Shown here: positions 22,942 through 30,330 of the stretch, piece after piece
How positions within the stretch are numbered: position 1 is the stretch's first letter
Layout of the letters: each line of letters starts with the position of its first letter
Source of the DNA: Halobacteriales archaeon QS_9_67_17
GTDB taxonomy: Archaea; Halobacteriota; Halobacteria; Halobacteriales; Haloarculaceae
Reading direction: 5' to 3'
DNA: 32,116 bases
NCBI GenBank assembly: GCA_003023185.1
Contig: PXSB01000068.1
Location: forward strand, 1-32,116
Program-made: the position numbers and the translations under genes
Notes under the pieces: generated by a model
The model's input: the letters and a program-made list of their open reading frames with translations, nothing else
What the model was told of the DNA's origin: nothing
Databases searched by the model: none

Positions 22942-23855
22942 GGCTCCTCGTCGACGAGGACGCGCGCTTCGCCGTCGAGCACGACCTCGCCGTCGTCGGT
23001 CCGGACTACCGTCGTCAGCCGGTAGCGACCTTCGGACAGATTCTCGGCGACTTCGAGTTCGGCAGTGACGCGCTCGCCCGGTCGGACGGGCGCGGTGAAC
23101 TCACAGTCCTGTCCGAGATAAATGCCCATGCCGGGGAGTCGCGCGACGGCGGCGGAGACGACGCCGGCCGTGAGCATCCCGTGGACGATGCGGCCGCCGA
23201 AGCGCGTCTCTCGGGCGTACTCGTCGTCGAGGTGGAGCGGGTTGGCGTCGCCGGTTGCCTTGGCGAACGCTTCGAGGTCGGCGTCCGAGAGCGTCTTCTC
23301 GAAGGTGAACGTCTCGCCGACCGATAGCGAGCGGTCGTCGGCCTGCGGCCACGGCTCGCTCGTCCGGCCCGCCTCGCGCCGCGTCTCGCTGTCCTCGAAC
23401 CGCCAGTCGACCGCGTCGTACAGGTCGCCGGGGTCGACCGACGGCACCTCGCTCTCGCGGTCGCGCTCCGTGGCGTACGGGAGGACGTACGCCAGATCCG
23501 TCGCAGTCAATATGCCGGCGAGGCCGTCGTTCTCGACGACGAGCAGGTGGTGGACGCCGTGGTCGCGCATCGTCGCCGCCGCCTGCGTCGCGGTCGTCCC
23601 CGGCTCAACGGTGACGAGCGACTCGCTCATCACTGCGGCGGCCCGCTCCTCGTCGAGGTCGACGCCTTCCGCGACGGCCTGACTCAGGTCCCGACTCGTG
23701 ACGATGCCGACCGGCACGTCCGCCTCGTCGGTCACGACGACGGAGCCGACGCTCGTGCCGTAGAGATACTCGGCAACGGCGCGCATCAGCGCGGCCGGCC
23801 CGACGGTCTCGACATCCGTACTCATCAGTTCGCGAGCGGACAGCGGCGGTGACAT
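22938..23855 (-). CDS. CBS-pair plus MaoC-like (R)-enoyl-CoA hydratase fusion
   Basis: A 305-residue two-domain protein. Residues 1-130 are two CBS repeats (LMSTDVETVGPAAL...GIVTSRDLSQAV and VMSESLVTVEPGTT...GILTATDLAYV), which usually bind adenosine nucleotides. Residues about 170-300 are a MaoC hot-dog domain with TFEKTLSDADLEAFAKATGDANPLHLDDEYARETRFGGRIVHGML, carrying the hydratase Asp/His motif (GDANPLH), then GQDCEFTAPVRPGERV. MaoC enzymes hydrate trans-2-enoyl-CoA in fatty-acid or polyhydroxyalkanoate metabolism. The fusion suggests an acyl-CoA step controlled by energy charge; this is inference. ATG 23855 gives a full first CBS repeat. Start is close to repeat copy D. Confidence 0.88.
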   Translation of the reverse strand: MSPPLSARELMSTDVETVGPAALMRAVAEYLYGTSVGSVVVTDEADVPVGIVTSRDLSQAVAEGVDLDEERAAAVMSESLVTVEPGTTATQAAATMRDHGVHHLLVVENDGLAGILTATDLAYVLPYATERDRESEVPSVDPGDLYDAVDWRFEDSETRREAGRTSEPWPQADDRSLSVGETFTFEKTLSDADLEAFAKATGDANPLHLDDEYARETRFGGRIVHGMLTAGVVSAAVARLPGMGIYLGQDCEFTAPVRPGERVTAELEVAENLSEGRYRLTTVVRTDDGEVVLDGEARVLVDEEP

Positions 23856-23922
23856 GTCGGGGGCGACGTGATGGGGCTACAAGAACCATCCGGACGGGGG
23901 TTGACCACTGTTCGACGGTAGC

Positions 23923-24138
23923 GGTGTTCAGACACGCGGGTCGCCGCTGGACTGCGCAACTGCGGTGGGTGGGACTGAAAGGGGCCGCCGGCTCGGCGAA
24001 CCCGGCCGACGCAAGGACCGCAGGAGTGAGCGAAGCGAACGACGAGGACCGTAGCGAGGCCCGGGAGTCGAGCCGGCGGGGGCTTTCTCCACCCTGTTGC
24101 TGGCCCATCCAACTGAATCGCCTCTATTTAAACACTGC
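23923..24138 (+). mobile_element. Dispersed TIR repeat, copy D
   Basis: Left end CGGTGTTCAGACACGCGGGT and right end ATTTAAACACTGC (reverse: GCAGTGTTTAAAT) form a decayed terminal inverted repeat. Internal blocks GGTGGGACTGAAAGGGGCCG, GCAAGGACCGCAGGAGTGAG, GCGAAGCGAACGACGAGGAC and GGGGGCTTTCTCCACC match copies A and C. It sits between the divergent CBS-MaoC gene and a small ORF. No sure target duplication. Confidence 0.78.
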
Positions 24139-24188
24139 TCTCTGACGACCCGGACAGGGTTTACACCGAGCGAAGCCGCATTTGGAAT

Positions 24189-24353
24189 GTGACCGACGAG
24201 CAATCGGAGTTGTCGAACGCAGAAATACAGACGCGACTCCGGTTCCTCCGGATACAGGAGCGGACGGCGAACGTCGAGAACAGGGAAGCCATCGCTCGGA
24301 AAATCGACGAGCTCGAAGCGCGGCTCGACTGTAGTAGAGATCGAACGCGATGA
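24189..24353 (+). CDS. Small coiled-coil protein, unknown
   Basis: A 54-residue protein from GTG 24189 (MTDEQSELSNAEIQTRLRFLRIQERTAN) to TGA 24351-24353, absent from the ORF track because of its size. The pattern of Leu/Ile with Glu/Arg suggests a helical hairpin. A GGTTTACA element 25-30 nt upstream fits a leaderless GTG start. It ends just before a strong hairpin. Function unknown. Confidence 0.55.
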   Translation: MTDEQSELSNAEIQTRLRFLRIQERTANVENREAIARKIDELEARLDCSRDRTR

Positions 24354-24389
24354 CACACCCGACGGGCACCCTGTTTCCGTCGGGGTGTG
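24354..24389. terminator. Hairpin between convergent small genes
   Basis: CACACCCGACGG and CCGTCGGGGTGTG pair as a 12-bp stem with one bulged G around an 11-nt loop, immediately after the stop of the 54-aa gene and 17 bp from the stop of the convergent 74-aa gene. A shared terminator is plausible, though no U-run follows and archaeal termination does not usually need hairpins. Confidence 0.45.
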
Positions 24390-24406
24390 AATAGTTCCGA
24401 TATCTA

Positions 24407-24631
24407 CTACCCGTCAACGAACAGCAGCGTCGCCACCCCGAGTAGGATTGCGGCGACGTACGCCGGCTGCGCGCTCGCGAACGCGAGTAGCTCCGCCGCC
24501 GTCGCCTCCGGTCCGACGCCGAGATACGTCGCCGCGCTCCCCCCGACGGCGACGAGGCCGCCGGAGAGTCGAAGCGGGTGATTACTCAGCCAACGACCGA
24601 CAGCCGCGACGGGACGCGTGAGGAGACTCAT
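24407..24631 (-). CDS. Small two-helix membrane protein, unknown
   Basis: A 74-residue protein with an N-terminal basic/amphipathic segment (SLLTRPVAAVGRWLSNHPLR) and hydrophobic stretches LSGGLVAVGGSAATYLGV and YVAAILLGVATLLFV, so probably two membrane helices. A CTTTTTGCC box about 27 nt before the ATG is a good leaderless promoter, supporting a real gene. I do not know the family. Confidence 0.65.
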   Translation of the reverse strand: MSLLTRPVAAVGRWLSNHPLRLSGGLVAVGGSAATYLGVGPEATAAELLAFASAQPAYVAAILLGVATLLFVDG

Positions 24632-24702
24632 CTACCCCTTCGTTTCGCGTGGAACGGCAAAAAGTCGCGTACGACGACCGGATGACGCGCGTCAGACGCC
24701 GG

Positions 24703-25341
24703 TCACTCGCGCGTCACCAGCCCGCGCTCCGCGAACAGATCAAGCAGTGCCGGCATCGACGCGACCACGTCGTCACAGGCCGGCTCGACGGCGGGTTTCG
24801 GTTCGAAGCCGACGGCGAGTCCTGCGACCTCCAGCATCGGGAGGTCGTTCGCGCCGTCGCCGACGGCGACCGTATCGGCGACTGGAACGCCGCGGTCGGT
24901 CGCCAACCGTTTGAGCGCGTCGTCCTTCGTCCCCTCGACGAGCGGTCCTTCCACCTCGCCGGTGAGTTCGCCGTCGGCGGGGAGGCGGTTCGCCACGACG
25001 GTGTCGACCGTCGTACCGGCCCGGGCGAGCGCGGCCTCCACGCCCGTCTCGAAGCCGCCAGTCAAGACGGCGACGGTGTGGCCGGCCGCTCGGAGCGTGT
25101 CGATAACCTCGCTCGCGCCGTCACGGAGCGCGACCTGATCCCACGCCGTCGTGGCCTCGTCCTCGGAAAGCCCCTCCAGCAAGGCCGCCCGCTCGCGGAG
25201 CGACGTGGCGTAGTCAATTTCGTCGTTCATGGCGCGGTCAGTGATGGTTTCCATCTCGTCGGCGACGCCGTAGCGGTCGCCGAGCAGGACGGTCATCTCG
25301 GAGTCCGAGAGCGTCCCGTCAAAGTCGAAGGCGACGAGCAT
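24703..25341 (-). CDS. serB: Phosphoserine phosphatase (HAD family)
   Basis: Final step of serine synthesis: hydrolyses O-phosphoserine. The 212-residue protein has HAD motif I VAFDFDGTLSDSE (nucleophile Asp6, acid Asp8), motif II VLTGGFE, motif III lysine in GTKDDALKRL, and motif IV VGDGANDLPML, the SerB pattern. ATG 25341 was preferred to the longer ORF because the HAD strand begins at once (MLVAFDFDGT), as in archaeal SerB. The phosphoglycerate dehydrogenase serA lies 1.3 kb away in this window. Motif II reads TGG rather than the more common SGG. Confidence 0.9.
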   Translation of the reverse strand: MLVAFDFDGTLSDSEMTVLLGDRYGVADEMETITDRAMNDEIDYATSLRERAALLEGLSEDEATTAWDQVALRDGASEVIDTLRAAGHTVAVLTGGFETGVEAALARAGTTVDTVVANRLPADGELTGEVEGPLVEGTKDDALKRLATDRGVPVADTVAVGDGANDLPMLEVAGLAVGFEPKPAVEPACDDVVASMPALLDLFAERGLVTRE

Positions 25342-25425
25342 GCGCCCGCTCCGCCCGGCGACCGTATGAACGGTGCGGTCCCGGCGGTCCCCCGTGTTTA
25401 TGTCCCGCGGGCCGAATCGTAGGGT

Positions 25426-25878
25426 ATGGACGAGCCGGCGACCGACCCAGAGGCGCTCGACGAGGAGCTGGCCGAGTACGAGGGCGCCCTCGACGATGTC
25501 GACTCGGAGATGCGGGAGCTCGTCGCCGCGCTCCGGGCGGAGACGGACCGGTCGCTCCGGCTGGCGGTCCAGTACAGCGGCGACGAGTGGGATCTGGTCT
25601 TCGCCCGCGAGGACGTCCGGGAGCGGTACGTCGAGGCGGAGCTCGAACGGCGAGTCGAGACGCTCGTGTTGAAGGGCCACGGCGACCCGCCCGAGGAGGC
25701 GTCACTGCGCGATTTCGGGACGCTCGATGCGGTCATGCGCTGGTACGAGGGCGTCGTCGTCGCTCACTTCCCCGCCCGCGAGTGGTCGGGGTTCGTCTTC
25801 ACCTTCGACCGCGAGGCGTCGCCCATCGTCGACCTCGCCGACCAGCACCTCGGCGACCGGGCTCAGGACGGTTCGTAG
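25426..25878 (+). CDS. Conserved-type haloarchaeal protein, function unknown
   Basis: A 150-residue acidic protein. Residues 1-40 form a charged helix (ALDEELAEYEGALDDVDSEMRELVAALRAE); the rest reads as an alpha/beta domain (SLRLAVQYSGDEWDLVFAREDVRERYVEAELERRVETLVLKGH, YEGVVVAHFPAREWSGFVFTFDRE). A GTGTTTATG box about 28 nt upstream supports the start. No domain recognised. Its end overlaps the convergent ATPase gene by 16 bp. Confidence 0.8.
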   Translation: MDEPATDPEALDEELAEYEGALDDVDSEMRELVAALRAETDRSLRLAVQYSGDEWDLVFAREDVRERYVEAELERRVETLVLKGHGDPPEEASLRDFGTLDAVMRWYEGVVVAHFPAREWSGFVFTFDREASPIVDLADQHLGDRAQDGS

Positions 25879-26513
25879 TCGGTCCACGACCCCGGCCCGA
25901 AGTCGCCGCCCCGCACCCGGAGCTGTGGCCCGTCGGGTCCCTCGCGGGTCTCGACGGCGGCGTCGAACAGCTGGAGGAGCCGCTGGCGGGCCTCGGCGTC
26001 GCCGGGTGTCGTGTCCAGCGCGAACGCGCCCGCGAACCCCGCCGACTGGACCCGTGTCGAGAGCGCGTGGACGAACTGGTACACTCGGCGCAGCTCCGCG
26101 TACATGAGCAGCGTCGACAGCGAGTGGAGTCCAACGCGGGCACGGCGGCGCTCGTCGTCGTGGTAACACGACTGCATGAACCCAGAGGCGGCGATGCCGG
26201 CGCCCGTCAGGTCGGCCGGCGTCGAGACGTACTCCGTCGTCCCGTCTGTCTGCTCGTCCCCGAAGCCACCCTGACCGACGCAGTCGACGACCGACAGTCG
26301 CCACGCGTCGGGGTCGTCGCGGGCACCCTCGAACTCTCGGTGGATGCGGTCGTCCCCGGCCTTGGTCGTCACGAGGATGGCCGACCGGTCGTGGCTCCCG
26401 GCGACGATATCGAGTACGAGCCCGCGCTTGCCGGTCATCGCGGGACCGAAGACCAGCACCGAGGTTCCTCGTTCGATGTCACCGGGAACCAGCGGCGAGT
26501 CGGGCGCTGCCAT
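25863..26513 (-). CDS. RecA-like P-loop ATPase-fold protein, haloarchaeal
   Basis: A 216-residue protein with a RecA/RadA-type core: TSVLVFGPAMTGKRGLVLDIVA (P-loop-like GPAMTGKR), SAILVTTKAGDDRI, WRLSVVDCVGQGG (Walker B-like) and ARVGLHSLSTLLMYAELRRVYQFVHAL. The usual Ser/Thr after GK is Arg, so ATP hydrolysis may be weak or absent; similar haloarchaeal proteins look related to KaiC/GvpD-type ATPases and signalling. ATG 26513 is about 27 nt from a TTCATTAG box, which rules out the upstream GTG at 26525. Specific role unknown. Confidence 0.75.
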   Translation of the reverse strand: MAAPDSPLVPGDIERGTSVLVFGPAMTGKRGLVLDIVAGSHDRSAILVTTKAGDDRIHREFEGARDDPDAWRLSVVDCVGQGGFGDEQTDGTTEYVSTPADLTGAGIAASGFMQSCYHDDERRRARVGLHSLSTLLMYAELRRVYQFVHALSTRVQSAGFAGAFALDTTPGDAEARQRLLQLFDAAVETREGPDGPQLRVRGGDFGPGSWTDYEPS

Positions 26514-26614
26514 CAGTCGAATCACAGCGACCGGACGCTAATGAAACCCGCTGTCCCGTCGGCTGCGGTGTCACGGAAGAAAGGATTAACCACGGCAGGC
26601 CCGGCCCTCCGCAC

Positions 26615-28213
26615 GTGAAGGTACTCGTCACGGACCCCATCGCGGACGCCGGTATCGCCCGACTCCGCGACGCCGGCCACGACGTAGAGACGGGCTACGA
26701 CCTCGACGGCGAGCGGCTGCGCGACGCGGTCGCCGACGCGAACGCGCTGGTCGTCCGCTCCGGCACCGAGGTGACACGCGACCTGTTCGAGGCGGCCGAC
26801 GACCTCGTCATCGTGGGCCGTGCCGGTATCGGCGTCGACAACATCGACATCGAGGCGGCGACGGACCACGGCGTCGTCGTCGCGAACGCGCCGGAGGGGA
26901 ACGTCCGCGCGGCCGCGGAACACACCGTCGCGATGGCGTTCGCGACCGCTCGCTCGATCCCGCAGGCGCACGTCCGCCTGAAGAACGGCGAGTGGGCGAA
27001 GAGCGACTATCTCGGCGCGGAACTCAACGGCAAGACGCTGGGCGTGGTCGGCTTGGGCCGCGTCGGACAGGAGGTCGCCAAGCGGCTCGGCTCGCTCGGC
27101 ATGGAGCTGGTCGCGTACGACCCGTACATCTCCGAGGAGCGCGCCGACCAGCTCGGCGCCGAACTCGCGGAGCTGGACGAGACGCTCGACCGCGCGGATT
27201 TCCTCACCATCCACACGCCGCTCACGCCGGAGACGGAGAACCTCATCGGCGAGGACGAACTCGCGGCGATGGACAGCGGCTACGTCGTCAACTGCGCCCG
27301 CGGCGGCATCGTGGACGAACCGGCGCTGGCCGCGGCCGTCGAGGACGGCACGCTCGCGGGCGCGGCGCTGGACGTGTTCGGCGAGGAGCCGCTGTCGACC
27401 GACTCGCCGCTGCTCGCCGTCGACGACGTGGTCGTTACGCCGCATCTGGGCGCGTCCACCAGCGCGGCACAGGAGCACGTCGCCACCTCCATCGCCGAGC
27501 AGGTGCTCGCGGCCTTCGCCGGCGAGCCGGTCGTGAACGCGCTGAACGCGCCGTCGATGGACGAGGCCGCGTTCCCCCGCGTCGAACCGTACATCGACAT
27601 CGCCGCGACGGCCGGCAAGATCGCCGTCCAACTGCTCGACGACCGCATCGAGGCCGTCGAGGTGACCTATGCCGGCGACATCGCCGACGAGGACATCGAT
27701 CTGGTCACCGCGAGCGCGCTGAAGGGCGTCTTCGAGCCCTCGCAACTACAGGTCAACAGCGTCAACGCGGGTCAGATCGCCGAGGAGCGGGGAATCGAAG
27801 TCTCCGAGACGAAGCGCCACCAGTCCGAGGACTTTCAGAGTCTGGTTACCGTCTCCGTACAGGGGACAGACGACGCCGTCTCCGTCTGTGGCACGCTGTT
27901 TGCCGGTGACGACCCGCGCATCGTGCGCGTCGACGGCTACCGCGTCGACGCCGTCCCCGGCGGCCGGATGGTCGTCGCGCGCAACACGGACGAGCCGGGC
28001 GTCATCGGCCGGATCGGGAGCGCCATGGGCGAGTACGACATCAACATCGCCGGCATGTTCAACGCCCGCGAGACCATCGGCGGCGAGGCGATGACCGTCT
28101 ACAACGTCGATCAGGAGATTCCGGAAGCCGCGCGCGAGGAACTGCTCGCCGACGAGCGCATCAGTGACATCACCTACATCGAACTGAACGGCCGGGACGA
28201 CGCGGGCGAGTAG
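26615..28213 (+). CDS. serA: D-3-phosphoglycerate dehydrogenase
   Basis: First committed step of serine synthesis: oxidises 3-phosphoglycerate with NAD+. The 532-residue long-form enzyme has VLVTDPIADAGI, GRAGIGVDNID, the Rossmann motif GVVGLGRVGQEVAKRL, then NCARGGIVDE (catalytic Arg), DVFGEEPL and the catalytic His in VTPHLGAST. After it come an allosteric substrate-binding domain (about 320-450) and a C-terminal ACT domain (MVVARNTDEPGVIGRIGSAMGEYDINIAGM) that usually senses serine. It starts at GTG 26615, about 28 nt after a GATTAAC box. serB in the same window supports the pathway. Confidence 0.96.
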   Translation: MKVLVTDPIADAGIARLRDAGHDVETGYDLDGERLRDAVADANALVVRSGTEVTRDLFEAADDLVIVGRAGIGVDNIDIEAATDHGVVVANAPEGNVRAAAEHTVAMAFATARSIPQAHVRLKNGEWAKSDYLGAELNGKTLGVVGLGRVGQEVAKRLGSLGMELVAYDPYISEERADQLGAELAELDETLDRADFLTIHTPLTPETENLIGEDELAAMDSGYVVNCARGGIVDEPALAAAVEDGTLAGAALDVFGEEPLSTDSPLLAVDDVVVTPHLGASTSAAQEHVATSIAEQVLAAFAGEPVVNALNAPSMDEAAFPRVEPYIDIAATAGKIAVQLLDDRIEAVEVTYAGDIADEDIDLVTASALKGVFEPSQLQVNSVNAGQIAEERGIEVSETKRHQSEDFQSLVTVSVQGTDDAVSVCGTLFAGDDPRIVRVDGYRVDAVPGGRMVVARNTDEPGVIGRIGSAMGEYDINIAGMFNARETIGGEAMTVYNVDQEIPEAAREELLADERISDITYIELNGRDDAGE

Positions 28214-28225
28214 GTTTCGCCCCAG

Positions 28226-30133
28226 TTACGACTCCGGATGGCAGAATCCCATCGCCTCGCGGACGCCGTCGCGCTGGCCGATGAGCGTGATGCGGTCGCC
28301 GTGTTTTAGCTCGAAGTCGGCCTCGGGCACCTGTGTCTCACCGTCCCGTGCGACGAGTGCGATGAGTGTCCCCGCGGGAAGGTCCGGTCCCACGTCGTCG
28401 ATGGTGCGACCGATCAGATCCTCGCTCGTCACCTCGATCTCCTGGACGTCGCCCGACCGGCCGAGTTCGCCCATCCAGTTGGCGAGCGCGGGCCGCTCGA
28501 TGGCGTTGTCGAGCGCCTGTGCCGTCGCGAGCGCCGAGGAGATGGTGCGGACGCCGAGATCCTCGAACGCCTCGACGTTGTCCGGGTTGTTCGCCCGTGC
28601 GATGATGGTCTCGGCGTCGAACTTCGAGTCGGCTAACTGTGCGACCAGCAGGTTCACGTCGTCGTCGCCGGTCGCGGCAGCGACGATGCGGGCGTTGGCC
28701 GCGCCGGCCCCCCGTAACACCTCCGTGTCCGTGCCGTCACCGATGTGGACGGTGTGGCCTTCGTTGCGGGCCCGTTCGACGGTCGTTTCGTCGCGCTCGA
28801 TGACGACGACGTTCTCTCCCCGGTCTTCGAGGCGGTCGGCGAGCGCTCGGCCCACCCGCCCGCCTCCGATGACGAGTACGCGCATTGGTATGATGTCGAG
28901 GAAGCCGGCGATGTACCGCGCGAGGCCGCCCTCGAATACGACCGTCGCGAGGATGGTGAGGAACACGACCCCCACGAGGAGGGTCGCGCTCGATTCGAGC
29001 TGTGCCGCTCGGGCCGCCTCACCGGCGGCCTGTAGCTCCGCTGCCCGGGTCTGGAGCTCGATAGCGAACAGCGTCGCGACCGACGCCGGAATGATACCAC
29101 GCGGACCGACGAAGCTCATGAATATCTTCTCGCCGCGCGTGAACCGGTCGCCGACCGTCGACAGGAAGACGAGCGCCGGCCGGATGACGAGCGCGACGGC
29201 CGCGACGACCGCCAGCCCCGGGAGTCCCAACCCGAGGAGGTCCTCGAACCGGAGCAGCGCCGCCAGCGCGATGAAGACAAAGGAGAGGACGACCAGCGTG
29301 ATGTCGCCCTTGAACTCGGCGATGTCCTCCTCGTAGGGGACGCCGAGGTTACCGAGAATGACGCCCGCCGTCGCGACGGCCGCCACGCCGGCCTCCGCGA
29401 ACACCGTATCGGCGATAGCGTACGCGACTAGCGCGCCCGCGAGCACGAGCAGACGGGCGTTCTGCGGGGCGTTCCCCGGCGAGAGGTCGATGTATCGCAG
29501 CAGATACCAGACGACGAATGCGACGACGACACCGACCAACAGCCCCACGCCCAGTCGCTCGACGAACAGCGTGAGGAAATCCAGCGGCGAGGTGCTCGTC
29601 GTGACGATGACCTCGAAGACGACGACGGCGATGATAGCCGCCGTCACGTCGTTGACGATCCCCTCCGTCTCCAGTGCGGTCTCGACGTGGTCGCGGGCGG
29701 GCACCACCTCGAGTATCGGCGTGATGACCGTCGGCCCGGTCGCGACCAGCAGCGCCCCGATCAGAAACGAGATGTCCCACGGGGCGTCGAAGGCGAACTT
29801 CGTGACGGCGGCGGTTCCGACCAGCGCCATGAGCGCGCCCACGGTGACGAGTCGCGTGTTCTCCGCGGGCGCCTCGCGGAGCTTCTCGATCCGCAGGTGG
29901 AACGCCCCCTCGAAGACGATGATCGCCACGGAGAGGCCGACGATGGCCGGCAGTGCATCACCGAACGAGGAGCGGGTAAGCACACCCAACCCCTCGGGGC
30001 CGAGCGCGATGCCGGCCGCGATGAGGAAGACGATGCTCGGCACCTCGAACCGGTCGGCGAGGATCTGTGCCCCGACGCCGAGGCCGATGATGGCCGCAAC
30101 ACTGGGAATGAGCAGGCTCGATCCGCCAGCCAT
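28226..30133 (-). CDS. NhaP-type Na+(K+)/H+ antiporter with TrkA-N and TrkA-C domains
   Basis: A 635-residue CPA-family antiporter. Residues about 1-410 form some twelve membrane helices, with the ion-site region LLVATGPTVITPIL and EGIVNDVTAAI (the conserved Asp in helix 6) and MSFVGPRGIIPASVATL. From about 417 a TrkA-N Rossmann domain begins (MRVLVIGGGRVGRALADRLEDRG...IGDGTDTEVLRGAGAANARIV), and a TrkA-C domain closes the protein (LIGRTIDDVGPDLPAGTLIALVARDG...HGDRITLIG). The cytosolic domains probably gate transport by nucleotide binding. A purine-rich GGAGGG lies before the ATG, suggesting a leadered mRNA. A separate TrkA gene and Usp protein follow upstream in the same orientation. Confidence 0.92.
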   Translation of the reverse strand: MAGGSSLLIPSVAAIIGLGVGAQILADRFEVPSIVFLIAAGIALGPEGLGVLTRSSFGDALPAIVGLSVAIIVFEGAFHLRIEKLREAPAENTRLVTVGALMALVGTAAVTKFAFDAPWDISFLIGALLVATGPTVITPILEVVPARDHVETALETEGIVNDVTAAIIAVVVFEVIVTTSTSPLDFLTLFVERLGVGLLVGVVVAFVVWYLLRYIDLSPGNAPQNARLLVLAGALVAYAIADTVFAEAGVAAVATAGVILGNLGVPYEEDIAEFKGDITLVVLSFVFIALAALLRFEDLLGLGLPGLAVVAAVALVIRPALVFLSTVGDRFTRGEKIFMSFVGPRGIIPASVATLFAIELQTRAAELQAAGEAARAAQLESSATLLVGVVFLTILATVVFEGGLARYIAGFLDIIPMRVLVIGGGRVGRALADRLEDRGENVVVIERDETTVERARNEGHTVHIGDGTDTEVLRGAGAANARIVAAATGDDDVNLLVAQLADSKFDAETIIARANNPDNVEAFEDLGVRTISSALATAQALDNAIERPALANWMGELGRSGDVQEIEVTSEDLIGRTIDDVGPDLPAGTLIALVARDGETQVPEADFELKHGDRITLIGQRDGVREAMGFCHPES

Positions 30134-30196
30134 CAGACACCCTCCATCGCCCTCGGCTTCGCCGTCGGCGGTAATAAACGTCCGTATCCCGACAGC

Positions 30197-30330
30197 GGTA
30201 GTGCCCAGATGCGTGGGGCGTCACTCGGTCGGGAACCCGTGTCAGGTGGGACCGAAAGAACCGGTCGAGCGGCCGGGAGCCTTCTACCCCTCCGTTGTCC
30301 GGCTGGTCTCCGAACTCACCTATCCGAGCC
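30197..30330 (+). mobile_element. Dispersed TIR repeat, copy E (short, decayed)
   Basis: Runs from GGTAGTGCCCAGATGCGTGG through GGTGGGACCGAAAGAACCGG and GGGAGCCTTCTACCCC to CTCCGAACTCACCTATCCGA, matching copy C block for block but with a shortened middle and many substitutions. Its right end runs into the last codons and stop of the double-Usp gene. Confidence 0.65.

Noticed and set aside
23605-24112. Minus-strand ORFs crossing repeat copy D (and similar ones over copies A-C)
   Set aside because: Their shared peptide (PFSPTHR and similar) comes from reading the conserved repeat backwards, not from protein conservation.
6619-24138. GTGGGACTGAAAG motif resembling the tail of haloarchaeal CRISPR repeats
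   Set aside because: It occurs once per copy of a longer dispersed element, with no regular spacer array and no cas genes in the window.
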